Origin: JAWKWH01 sp041397625
Lineage (GTDB): Bacteria > Pseudomonadota > Alphaproteobacteria > Rhizobiales > Rhizobiaceae
Assembly: GCA_041397625.1 (NCBI GenBank)
Contig: JAWKWH010000003.1
Location: 434,001-498,000, forward strand
Length of the DNA stretch: 64,000 bases
Direction: 5' to 3'
Shown: positions 9,218 through 17,623 of the stretch, one piece after another
Numbering within the stretch: the stretch's first letter is position 1
How the letters are laid out: each line of letters begins with the position of its first letter
Made by a program: the position numbers and the translations under genes
The notes under the pieces: generated by a model
What the model saw: the letters and a program-made list of their open reading frames with translations, nothing else
Databases searched by the model: none
What the model was told of the DNA's origin: nothing

Positions 9218-9229
9218 TTAGTATACGAA
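9218..9229. promoter_or_regulatory. GntR-type operator-like palindrome
   Basis: The 12 bases TTAGTATACGAA form a near-perfect palindrome around GTATAC, and its inner ten bases fit the TNGTNNACNA consensus of FadR/FCD-type GntR regulators. It lies in the 182-bp gap between the divergent exporter operon and the aldehyde oxidoreductase gene, about 70 bp upstream of the latter. No GntR gene is in the window, so the match may be chance. Confidence 0.35.
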
Positions 9230-9298
9230 TGATCATGGCATGAAACGGAAATGCGGTGCGGTCGATTTCCATCGCCAGCCAGGGAGAGAGCCAGCGGC

Positions 9299-11026
9299 AT
9301 GCGACGATATCTCCAGATCGATCTTGCGGCGCAAACCGTCGAAACCGAGGAACTGCGTGGCAAGGAAATCGCGATATGCGGCCGCTATTTCATTGCCAGG
9401 ACATTGTTGGATGGGGGCGTCGCCACGGTCGACCCGCTCGGTCCCGACAATCCGCTGATATTTTCTGCCGGGCCGTTTGCCGGTACCAACTTCTCCAACG
9501 CCAATCGCCTGAGCGTCGGCTGCAAGAGCCCGCTGACCGGCGGCATCAAGGAAGCCAATTCCGGCGGCACTTTCGCCTTCGCCATGGGGCAGTTGGAAAT
9601 CGCGGGCTTCACGCTCAATGGCGTGTCCGACGACTGGGTCGTCATCCACATTCCCAAGGAAGGCGAGATCCGTTTCCTCGATGCGGCGCCCTACATGGGC
9701 AAGGGCAATTTCGAGACGGCGGCGAAGTTGCACGAGGACTTCGGCGACAAGATCTCCGTCGCGCTGTGCGGCCCGGTGGGAGAATATCAGGGCCTGCTCG
9801 CCGGCATCGCCTTCTCCGACACCGACAACCGGCCCTCACGCCTGGCGGCGCGCGGCGGCGTCGGCGCGGTGATGGGCTCGAAACGCGTCAAGGCGATCGT
9901 CGTCGACAAGCACAAGATGCCGCAGCTTCACGACCGCAAGAAGGTGATGGGCGCGGTCAAGGACTATGCCCGTCAGCTCAACGAGGGCGTCGCGATCCAG
10001 GCGTTCAAGACCCACGGCACCGCCATGGTCGCCGACCTGACCAACCGGCTCGGCGCGCTGCCGGTCAATAACTTCTCCGGCGGGCAGTTGGTCAAGGCCG
10101 GCGAGGGACCGCTGAAGATGGGCGGCGACTATATCCGCCAGCTCTATCTCGATCGCGGCGGCGAACCCTCGCACGCCTGCATGCCGGGCTGCCTGATCAA
10201 GTGCTCCAACGTCTATGTCGACAAGACAGGCCGCGAGATCGTCTCGCCGCTGGAATACGAGACGATCGGCCTGCTCGGCACCAATTGCGGGCTCACCGAT
10301 CCGGATGATCTGGCCTACCTGAACGAGACCGCAAACGATCTCGGCATCGACACGATCGAGGTCGGTGCCATGATCGCGGTGCTTATGGACGCCGGTCAGG
10401 CCGAATACGGCGACACCGAATTCATGGCCGGCTGTCTTGCCGATATCCGCGCCGGCAACGAACGTGGGCGCATTCTGGCGCAGGGCACGGCACGCGTCGG
10501 CGCCCGTTACGGCGTCGCACGCGTGCCGGTGATCAAGAAACAGGCGATCAGCGCCTATGATCCGCGGGTCATCGAGGTGACCGGTGTTTCGATGATGGTT
10601 ACGGCCCAGGGCGCCGACCACACCACCGGCAATGCGCCGTCCTTCGTCACTTCCGACAAGGACGTGCGCGCGGTGGCGGAGGAAAGCTACCGCATGCAGG
10701 TGACGAGCGCCGTCGCCGATTCGCTCGGTCTTTGCGTCTTCGGCCGTTCGGTCACGGATCCGAACCGGAAAATGATCGCCGAAGCGATCAACGATGCGCA
10801 TGACTGCGATGTCGACGAGGATTTCATCGTCGAGATCGGGCGTGAGACCCTTCGCCTGGAAGCGGAGTTCAACCGCAAGGCCGGGTTCACCGAGGCCGAC
10901 GACGAATTGCCGGCCTTCTTCCTCAACGAGCAACTGCCGCCCACCGACAGGAAGGCACGGCTTCGCGCCGAGGAGGTCAACCGGCACATGCGCGATCTCG
11001 CCGCATCGGCGAGCTTCCAGGCCTAG
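9299..11026 (+). CDS. aldehyde:ferredoxin oxidoreductase family protein (tungsten/molybdenum bis-pterin)
   Basis: A 575-residue member of the AOR family, which oxidises aldehydes to acids with a W or Mo bis-pyranopterin and one 4Fe-4S cluster. The N-terminal GSK-rich region with RGGVGAVMGSKRVKAI (residues 186-200) is the AOR pterin-binding signature. Cluster cysteines are Cys294, Cys298, Cys302 and Cys479 (DSLGLC). The first three are spaced CX3CX3C rather than the CX2CX3C of the archaeal enzyme. I chose the ATG at 9299 because AGGGAGAGAG lies 8 bp upstream. It opens the plus-strand catabolic run, 3 bp before the FAD subunit. The likely job is oxidation of an aldehyde intermediate with electrons passed to a ferredoxin or to the reductase encoded downstream; this is inferred. 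Confidence 0.87.
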   Translation: MRRYLQIDLAAQTVETEELRGKEIAICGRYFIARTLLDGGVATVDPLGPDNPLIFSAGPFAGTNFSNANRLSVGCKSPLTGGIKEANSGGTFAFAMGQLEIAGFTLNGVSDDWVVIHIPKEGEIRFLDAAPYMGKGNFETAAKLHEDFGDKISVALCGPVGEYQGLLAGIAFSDTDNRPSRLAARGGVGAVMGSKRVKAIVVDKHKMPQLHDRKKVMGAVKDYARQLNEGVAIQAFKTHGTAMVADLTNRLGALPVNNFSGGQLVKAGEGPLKMGGDYIRQLYLDRGGEPSHACMPGCLIKCSNVYVDKTGREIVSPLEYETIGLLGTNCGLTDPDDLAYLNETANDLGIDTIEVGAMIAVLMDAGQAEYGDTEFMAGCLADIRAGNERGRILAQGTARVGARYGVARVPVIKKQAISAYDPRVIEVTGVSMMVTAQGADHTTGNAPSFVTSDKDVRAVAEESYRMQVTSAVADSLGLCVFGRSVTDPNRKMIAEAINDAHDCDVDEDFIVEIGRETLRLEAEFNRKAGFTEADDELPAFFLNEQLPPTDRKARLRAEEVNRHMRDLAASASFQA

Positions 11027-11029
11027 AAA

Positions 11030-11875
11030 ATGTACGAGCGGCCCACCACACTGGACAGCGCGCTGGCCTCCCTGTCCGAGGGAAGCTGGAGTGTTCTCGC
11101 CGGCGGCACCGATTTCTATCCGGCGCTCGGCGACCGCCACATCGCGGGGCCGGTGCTCGATATTACCGCGCTCGACGAGTTGAGAGGCATCCGAATCGCC
11201 GATGACGGCTGGCATTTCGGCGCGCTGACGACCTGGAGCGACATCGTGCGCGCCGATCTACCGCCGGCCTTCGAAGGGCTGAAACTGGCGGCGCGCGAGG
11301 TCGGTTCGGTGCAGATCCAGAACCGGGCGACGGTCGCAGGCAATCTCTGCAACGCTTCGCCGGCGGCGGACGGCGTGCCGCCGCTGCTGACGCTTGATGC
11401 GGAGATTCAACTTTCCGCCGCAAGTGGTTCGCGGCGCGTCAGGCTTGCCGATTTCATCGACGGCTATCGCTCCACGGTCCTCGGGCCGGGTGAACTGGTC
11501 ACCGCCGTGATCGTTCCGAAGGCGGCGGGCGCCGGCCGCTCGTCCTTCCTCAAGCTCGGCGCACGCAGATATCTGGTGATCTCGATCGCCATGGCGGCGG
11601 CACGGATCGAGCTGGATGCTTCCGGGCTGGTGGAACGCGCCGCGGTCGCCGTCGGCGCCTGCTCCGCGGTGGCGCAGCGGCTGGCGGCGCTGGAGGCCGA
11701 CCTTGTCGGCCACGATGCGGCCGGAGGGTTCAAGGGCGTGATCGGGGCCGGGCACCTGCGGGACCTGTCGCCGATTGGCGACGTACGCGCCAGCGCCGAA
11801 TACCGCCACGAAGCGGCGGGCGAACTGGTCGAACGCGCATTGAACGCCTGCGCCGGCGAAAGGCTGTCGGCATGA
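11030..11875 (+). CDS. xanthine-dehydrogenase-family FAD-binding subunit
   Basis: A 281-residue CoxM/XdhB-type flavoprotein subunit. Two FAD motifs are visible: LAGGTDFYP near residues 24-32 and GSVQIQNRATVAGNLCN near 89-105, the second matching the IRNxATxGGN pattern. A C-terminal CO-dehydrogenase flavoprotein domain completes it. It transfers electrons from the 2Fe-2S clusters of the molybdenum subunit to an acceptor. Its stop overlaps the next ATG (ATGA), so the two products are made together and probably form one hydroxylase. Confidence 0.88.
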   Translation: MYERPTTLDSALASLSEGSWSVLAGGTDFYPALGDRHIAGPVLDITALDELRGIRIADDGWHFGALTTWSDIVRADLPPAFEGLKLAAREVGSVQIQNRATVAGNLCNASPAADGVPPLLTLDAEIQLSAASGSRRVRLADFIDGYRSTVLGPGELVTAVIVPKAAGAGRSSFLKLGARRYLVISIAMAAARIELDASGLVERAAVAVGACSAVAQRLAALEADLVGHDAAGGFKGVIGAGHLRDLSPIGDVRASAEYRHEAAGELVERALNACAGERLSA

Positions 11876-14616
11876 GCGACGGCGTTTCGGCAACCGTCAA
11901 CGGCAAGCCGGTCTCGATGGCCGGCGCGGGCACCCGGCGACTGTCCGAACTGCTGCGCCACGATCTCGATCTCAAGGGCACCAAGGTCGGCTGCGATGCC
12001 GGCGATTGCGGCGCCTGCACCGTGCTCATCGACGGCGAGACGGCCTGCGCCTGCCTGGTAGCGGGCGGCCAGGTCGACGGACATGCGGTCACGACGGTTG
12101 AGGGCCTGCGCGCCAATGGCAGTCTCAGCGCGCTGCAGGAGAGTTTTCTGCGTCACGGCGCGGCGCAATGCGGCATCTGCACGCCGGGTATGCTGGTCAG
12201 CGCCAGGGCGCTGCTCGATCGGAATTCGCGGCCGAGCAGGGTCGAAGTTCAGGACGCGCTTGGCGGCGTGCTGTGTCGCTGCACCGGCTATGCCAAGATC
12301 GTCGATGCGGTGATGGACGTGATCGACGCGCCGGCAACCGCGAACCTCAGGGGCGGCGTGGGCGAACCCATTCGCCATGTCGACGGCGTGCCGAAGGTGA
12401 CTGGCGAGACGATCTACGGCGCCGACTGCGTTCCCGCCGACGCTGTCTGGGTACGGGTGATCCGCAGCCCGCACCACCGGGCGGGTTTCAAGATCGGCGA
12501 CAAGCAGGGATTCGTCGCCGGCCATCCCGGCCTGATCGCGGTGTTCGACGCTCGTGACGTTCCGGGTCGCAACCGGCACGGCACCATTGCGCCCTTTGCC
12601 GACCAGCCGGTGTTTGCCGAGAAGATCGCGCGTTTCAAGGGCGAGGCGGTCGCAGCCGTCGCCGGCGAACGCGAGGCGATCATGGCGCTCGACGTGAGGG
12701 ATTTTCCGGTCGAATGGCAGGCGCTCGACCATTGCCTGACGCCCGACGAGGCGCTTGGGCAGGGCGCGCCCGTGCTGCACGAGACCCGGCCCGACAACGT
12801 GCTGGTGCGCGGGCTGGTCCGGCGCGGCGACCCGGATGCGGCGATCGCCTCCGCTGCCCATGCGGTCTCGGCGCGGTTTTCGACGCCCTTCATCGAGCAT
12901 GGCTATATCGAGCCGGAGGCCGGATTTGCGCGCCGGGCGGGCGACCGCATCGAGATCCATGGCTGCACCCAGACCGCACACATGAACCGCGACGACATGA
13001 TCGGCATCATGGGCCTCGATCCGGATAATGTGCGCATCGTGCCGAGCGCCTGCGGCGGTGGTTTCGGCTCCAAGCTCGACATTTCCTGGCAGCCTTATGT
13101 GGCGATCGCGGCATGGGTGCTCGGCCGGCCGGCGGCGATCATCTACACGCGCGGCGAATCCATGCAATCGACGACCAAGCGCCATCCCTCCGAGATCGAG
13201 CTTTCGGTCGGTTGCGACGTCGACGGCCGGGTGACCGGCATGGCGTTTTCCGGCACGTTCAACACCGGCGCCTATGCCAGTTGGGGGCCGACGGTCGCCA
13301 ACCGCGTTCCCGTTCATGCTTCCGGGCCCTATCACGTCGAGAACTACCGCGCCGAAAGCGTCGCCGTGCACACCAACTGCGCGCCGTCCGGTGCGTTCCG
13401 CGGCTTCGGCGTGCCGCAGTCGGCGATCGCGCAGGAAAGCCTGTTTGATGAACTGGCCGACAAGGCCGGTATCGACCGGCTGGAATTCCGGCTGCTAAAC
13501 GCGCTGGACGACGGCCTGCCGACCGTGACCGGCCAGGTGTTCGAGACCGGCGTCGGCATCAAGCCCTGCCTGGAGGCGCTGCGGCCGCGCTGGCGCGAGG
13601 CGCTTGAGGCTGCGATCGCTTTCAATCGCACCGCCGAAGAGTCCGGATCGAGCCTTCGCCGCGGTGCCGGCATTGGCACATGCTGGTATGGCTGCGGCAA
13701 CACCTCGCTGCCCAACCCGTCGACCATGCGCATCGGCGTGAAGGCCGACGGCACGCTGGTGCTGCACCAGGGCGCGATCGACATCGGCCAGGGCTCCAAC
13801 ACGGTGATGAGCCAGATTCTCGCCGAGACGCTCGGCGTTGCGGCCGAGGCCATCATGCTTGTGGGCGCCGACACCGATGTGACGCCCGATGCCGGCAAGA
13901 CATCGGCATCGCGCCAGACCTTCGTCAGCGGCAGGGCGACGTTGAAATCGGCGCTGGCGCTGAAGGCGCAGATCCTGCGCCACGCCAATGTCTCCGATAA
14001 GGCACAGCTTACCTTCGAACCCGGCCGGATCACCGTCGGCGACGACATGGCCACGGCGCGGATCGAGCTTGCCGACCTGCCGGCAAACGAGTTCGGCTAT
14101 GTCTTCATGTCGGAGGAAACCTACGATCCGCCGACAAAACCGATGGACGAGAACGGCCAGGGCGATCCCTACGCGCTCTACGGCTATGGCGCGCAGATGG
14201 TGGAACTGACAGTCGACACGCGGCTGGGAACGGTCAAGCTCGACCGCATCACCGCCGCCCACGACGTTGGCCAGGCGATCAACCCGATGCTGGTCGAAGG
14301 CCAGATCGAGGGCGGCATCGCCCAGGGCATCGGCCTGGCGCTGATGGAAGAGTTTCTTCCAGGACGGACGGAGAACCTGCACGACTATCTGATCCCAACC
14401 TTCGGCGACGTGCCGCCGATTGACAGTATCGTGGTCGAAGTGCCGGACGGCGAGGGTCCGTATGGCGCCAAGGGGCTCGGCGAGCATGTGCTGATCCCGA
14501 CCGCGCCCGCGATTCTCAATGCAATCCGCGCCGCTACCGGCGCGCGGCTGCGGCACCTGCCGGCGACGCCCGACAGGGTGCTGTCGGCCATCAGGGAGGT
14601 TGACGGCCATGAGTGA
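11872..14616 (+). CDS. molybdenum hydroxylase with fused 2Fe-2S and Mo-binding domains
   Basis: A 914-residue protein built like Desulfovibrio aldehyde oxidoreductase MOP. Residues 1-155 hold two 2Fe-2S clusters: Cys41, Cys46, Cys49 and Cys61, then Cys100, Cys103, Cys135 and Cys137. The rest is the Mo-cytosine-dinucleotide domain, with GGGFGSK, AFRGFG and GQGSNT motifs and the catalytic Glu871 in GAKGLGE. Such enzymes hydroxylate an electron-poor carbon next to a ring nitrogen, or an aldehyde, with oxygen from water. Here the FAD subunit is separate while FeS and Mo parts are fused. Given the reductase and enamidase encoded nearby, 6-hydroxylation of a nicotinate-like ring is my preferred role; aldehyde oxidation is the alternative. 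Confidence 0.88.
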   Translation: MSDGVSATVNGKPVSMAGAGTRRLSELLRHDLDLKGTKVGCDAGDCGACTVLIDGETACACLVAGGQVDGHAVTTVEGLRANGSLSALQESFLRHGAAQCGICTPGMLVSARALLDRNSRPSRVEVQDALGGVLCRCTGYAKIVDAVMDVIDAPATANLRGGVGEPIRHVDGVPKVTGETIYGADCVPADAVWVRVIRSPHHRAGFKIGDKQGFVAGHPGLIAVFDARDVPGRNRHGTIAPFADQPVFAEKIARFKGEAVAAVAGEREAIMALDVRDFPVEWQALDHCLTPDEALGQGAPVLHETRPDNVLVRGLVRRGDPDAAIASAAHAVSARFSTPFIEHGYIEPEAGFARRAGDRIEIHGCTQTAHMNRDDMIGIMGLDPDNVRIVPSACGGGFGSKLDISWQPYVAIAAWVLGRPAAIIYTRGESMQSTTKRHPSEIELSVGCDVDGRVTGMAFSGTFNTGAYASWGPTVANRVPVHASGPYHVENYRAESVAVHTNCAPSGAFRGFGVPQSAIAQESLFDELADKAGIDRLEFRLLNALDDGLPTVTGQVFETGVGIKPCLEALRPRWREALEAAIAFNRTAEESGSSLRRGAGIGTCWYGCGNTSLPNPSTMRIGVKADGTLVLHQGAIDIGQGSNTVMSQILAETLGVAAEAIMLVGADTDVTPDAGKTSASRQTFVSGRATLKSALALKAQILRHANVSDKAQLTFEPGRITVGDDMATARIELADLPANEFGYVFMSEETYDPPTKPMDENGQGDPYALYGYGAQMVELTVDTRLGTVKLDRITAAHDVGQAINPMLVEGQIEGGIAQGIGLALMEEFLPGRTENLHDYLIPTFGDVPPIDSIVVEVPDGEGPYGAKGLGEHVLIPTAPAILNAIRAATGARLRHLPATPDRVLSAIREVDGHE

Positions 14617-16132
14617 AGCCGCCGCAAAGCAAGAAAAGATACGCTGCGATGCCTGCCCGGTGATGTGCTACATCGCCGAGGGCCGTTCGGGCGCCTGCGA
14701 CCGCTACGCCAACGAGGGCGGCCAGCTCGTGCGCCTCGACGCGCTGACCATCATCGAGCGCCACACCGAGAAGGGCGGCGAACTCGTGCCGTTCATGGAG
14801 GGCGCGGAAGACTGGGACGGCGAGATCATCAGGTCGCCGACCAACTTCGTCACCGCCGTCGGCGCGGGCACCACCTATCCCGACTACAAGCCGGCGCCGT
14901 TCATCGTCGCAAGCGAGGTCGAGGGCGTCGACATGGTCACGGTGGTGACCGAGGGCATCTTCTCCTATTGCGGCGCCAAGCTGAAGATCGACACCGACCG
15001 CCATCTCGGACCCGAGCGCAGCCTGGTGCGCGCCGACGGCGAGGCGGTCGGCCACGTGACCACCGGTGAATACGGCTCGCAGATGCTGGCGCTCGGCGGC
15101 GTTCATCACCTGACCGGCGGCAGCAAGAAGGAGGGCAGGGTCACCTGCGCGACGCTGCTGGCGCTGTGCAACGGCGAGGCGGTGGAACTGTCGATCGACG
15201 AGGGTTCGACCGTCATCGTCCAGGCCGGCAAGGCACCGATCGTCAACGGCGTGCACGAGGAACGCATGCGGGTCGGCTGCGGCTCGGCCACCGTCGGCAT
15301 GTTCGCCTCGCAGTGGAAGGGGCTGGTCGACGAGGTGGTGGTGGTCGACGACCACATCACCGGTGTGATGTCGGAGCACCAGGCCGGCAAGGTGATCGGC
15401 TGGGGCGCGACCGGCATCAAGATCAAGGGCCGGCGCTCGACGCCCGGACGCTATTTCCAGGTCGCCGAACCGGGCACCGGCTGGGGCGGAACCGACATCA
15501 ACGATCCGCTGGTGATCCTCGGCGATTTCGATCCCAAGGTCGCCAGGTCCGGCCAGTCGCTGCTGATGGTTTCGACCACGGGCGAGCAGTTCGCCTACTA
15601 CGAGCTCGACGAGGAGCTGAGGCCGGTGGCGCACGACATGCCGGAACGGCTGCTGCCCTCGGTCAAGCGCATCGAGGAGAATTGCGAGCCGGCGCTTTGC
15701 TCGGTGGTGTTCATGGGCGGCGCCGGCGGATCGCTGCGCGCCGGCGTGACGCAGAACCCGGTCAAGCTCACCCGCTCGGTCAAGCAGTCGCTGACCTTCG
15801 TCACCTGCGGTGGCGCGCCAGCCTATATCTGGCCTGGCGGCGGCATCACGGTGATGGCCGACGTGACGCGGATGCCTGAAAACGCCTTCGGCTACGTGCC
15901 GACGCCGGCGCTGGTGGCGCCGATCGAGTTCACCATGCGGCGCGAGGATTACGAGGCGCTGGGCGGCCACATGGACCATGTCATGCCGCTTGGCGACGCG
16001 ATCGCCGGCATGCGCGCCAAGCAGAGCGACCACGTGCTGAAGGGCAAGCGCCAGGTCGGCCAGGGCGCCGACAATCCATGGCCGACCGAGCGCGGGCACT
16101 ACCGCTGGGGCAAGCAAGAGGGCGTGCGGTGA
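14609..16132 (+). CDS. hnr: 6-hydroxynicotinate reductase-like iron-sulfur protein
   Basis: A 507-residue protein that I recognise as the family annotated as 6-hydroxynicotinate reductase. In Eubacterium barkeri that enzyme reduces 6-hydroxynicotinate to 1,4,5,6-tetrahydro-6-oxonicotinate with reduced ferredoxin and contains Fe-S and flavin. The N terminus carries Cys13, Cys16, Cys20 and Cys30 (CX2CX3CX9C), a plausible 4Fe-4S site. The remainder is Gly-rich with several GGxxxL and GGAGGSLRAGV segments and no membrane helix. The ATG at 14609 has GGGAGG ten bases upstream and overlaps the preceding gene by 8 bp. The enamidase that would use its product is encoded at 24455-25627. The exact substrate in this organism is inferred. 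Confidence 0.75.
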   Translation: MSEAAAKQEKIRCDACPVMCYIAEGRSGACDRYANEGGQLVRLDALTIIERHTEKGGELVPFMEGAEDWDGEIIRSPTNFVTAVGAGTTYPDYKPAPFIVASEVEGVDMVTVVTEGIFSYCGAKLKIDTDRHLGPERSLVRADGEAVGHVTTGEYGSQMLALGGVHHLTGGSKKEGRVTCATLLALCNGEAVELSIDEGSTVIVQAGKAPIVNGVHEERMRVGCGSATVGMFASQWKGLVDEVVVVDDHITGVMSEHQAGKVIGWGATGIKIKGRRSTPGRYFQVAEPGTGWGGTDINDPLVILGDFDPKVARSGQSLLMVSTTGEQFAYYELDEELRPVAHDMPERLLPSVKRIEENCEPALCSVVFMGGAGGSLRAGVTQNPVKLTRSVKQSLTFVTCGGAPAYIWPGGGITVMADVTRMPENAFGYVPTPALVAPIEFTMRREDYEALGGHMDHVMPLGDAIAGMRAKQSDHVLKGKRQVGQGADNPWPTERGHYRWGKQEGVR

Positions 16133-17046
16133 GCGGTTTTTGCGAACAGCCGGTGGCGGCGCTGATGGCGGATGGGCGGCGGCTTAGCCTCCGTCACGGC
16201 CCGATCGACCTGATCGTTGCCGCCGACGGTGCCGACGCCGAGGTGCAGCGGGCTTACGACCAGGCGATCGCCGGCTTCCGCACCGTGCTGGCGGACCTCG
16301 TGTCCGAACTCGATCTTCTGCGCGCGCCGGTTACCGTGGCCGGGCCGGTGCCGCTCGGCGTCGTCGCCAGGCGGATGCATGCCGCGGCGATGGCGCATCT
16401 GCCGCGCTTCGTCACCCCGATGGCGGCCGTCGCCGGTGCGGTTGCCGATCACGTGCTCGGCGCACTTGTGGGCGGCAGGCGGCTTACGCGCGCGAGCGTC
16501 AACAATGGCGGCGACATTGCGCTGTGGCTCGCCGGGGACGCGCGTTACGAGGTCGGCATCTGCGCCGATCCAACGACTGGCGCGATGGCCGGAACGGTGA
16601 CGCTTGGCGCGGACGACGGGGTTTACGGCATCGCCACCAGCGGCTGGCGCGGGCGCAGCCATTCGCTCGGCATCGCCGATGCGGTCACCGTGCTGGCGCG
16701 CGACGCGGCGACGGCCGACGCGGCGGCGACGATGATCGCCAATGAGGTACAGTTGGAGGACAGCGCGGCGGTGACGCGCGTTCCGGCGTGCGAACTGGCG
16801 CCGGATTCCGATCTCGGCCCGCAACTGGTGACAACGGATGTCGGCCGGCTGAGCGACGACGAGGTTGCGGCGGCGCTTGATCGTGGTACCGCCGAAGCAC
16901 GGCGGCTTGTCGCGGCGGGTGTCGTGGCGGCTGTTTTCCTCGGCCTCAGGGGCGAGGCCCGGATCGAGGGAATGGCGGGATATGCGGCCCTGCAGGCGCA
17001 GACGCACCCGCGATCGAAACACATGCTGGAGTTTGCCGATGCCTGA
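16129..17046 (+). CDS. UPF0280 family protein (ApbE-like fold)
   Basis: A 305-residue protein of family UPF0280, structurally grouped with ApbE flavin transferases. It has the Ala-Gly-Ala-Val-Ala-Asp-His-Val segment around residue 105, followed by VNNGGDIALWLAG, which is the ApbE-like NGGD core, and a C-terminal EARIEGMAGYAAL stretch. I use the GTG at 16129, which overlaps the reductase stop (GTGA); an ATG at 16165 is possible. Its biochemical role is unknown. The strict coupling to the reductase gene and the ApbE-like fold suggest flavin handling or maturation of that reductase, but this is inference. Confidence 0.8.
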   Translation: MSGFCEQPVAALMADGRRLSLRHGPIDLIVAADGADAEVQRAYDQAIAGFRTVLADLVSELDLLRAPVTVAGPVPLGVVARRMHAAAMAHLPRFVTPMAAVAGAVADHVLGALVGGRRLTRASVNNGGDIALWLAGDARYEVGICADPTTGAMAGTVTLGADDGVYGIATSGWRGRSHSLGIADAVTVLARDAATADAAATMIANEVQLEDSAAVTRVPACELAPDSDLGPQLVTTDVGRLSDDEVAAALDRGTAEARRLVAAGVVAAVFLGLRGEARIEGMAGYAALQAQTHPRSKHMLEFADA

Positions 17047-17623
17047 GGTGATCGTGCGCAAGACCGCCATGGTGGTCGAGGAGATTTTCCACGAGGGGGG
17101 ACCTGTCTCCAACGTGCCGCACCGGCGAGCCGCCGTGCTTGCCGTGATCAAGAATCCGTTCGCGGGGCGCTATGTCGAGGAAATCACCGGCTTCATGGAC
17201 GACCTGAAGCCGCTCGGCCTGAAGATGGCCAAGGATCTCGTTGCCGCGCTTGGCGGCGATGCAGCCGTCGTCGAGGGCTACGGCAAGGGCGCGATCATCG
17301 GTGAGGCGGGCGAACTGGAACACGGCGCGCTGTGGCATGCGCCCGGCGGCTATTCCATGCGCGAGGTCCTGCCGGCGTCGAACGCCATCGTGCCGTCGAC
17401 CAAGAAGGTTGGCGGCATGGGCTGCCGGCTCGATGTGCCGATCACCCATTCCAACGCCTCCTATGTGCGGTCGCATTTCGACGCGATCGAGGTGGGGATC
17501 AACGACGCGCCGCGCGCCGACGAGATGATCGTCGTGCTGGCGATGACCACCGGCCCGCGCATCCACAATCGCGCCGGTGGTTTGAAGGCTTCCGAAATTG
17601 TCGGGGAGGACGGATTGCGATGA
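17039..17623 (+). CDS. DUF1185 (PF06684, 'amino acid synthesis') family protein, first copy
   Basis: A 194-residue protein of PF06684, a family of unknown activity with a Bacillus chorismate mutase-like fold, the fold also seen in RidA and in the repeats of cyanuric acid hydrolase. Conserved blocks visible are VIKNPFAGRY, GYGKGAIIGEAGELEHG, STKKVGGMG, YVRSHFDAIEVGINDAPRAD and a GLKASEIVGEDGLR end. The ATG overlaps the UPF0280 gene by 8 bp, and the stop overlaps the start of a paralogue. No signal peptide or membrane helix is present. A ring-opening or isomerising role on a heterocycle intermediate is possible but is not shown by the sequence. Confidence 0.82.
   Translation: MPEVIVRKTAMVVEEIFHEGGPVSNVPHRRAAVLAVIKNPFAGRYVEEITGFMDDLKPLGLKMAKDLVAALGGDAAVVEGYGKGAIIGEAGELEHGALWHAPGGYSMREVLPASNAIVPSTKKVGGMGCRLDVPITHSNASYVRSHFDAIEVGINDAPRADEMIVVLAMTTGPRIHNRAGGLKASEIVGEDGLR

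Noticed and set aside
9117..9272. N-terminal extension of the exporter ATPase gene to 9272.
   Set aside because: The added 52 residues have no family counterpart and would cover the divergent promoter region.
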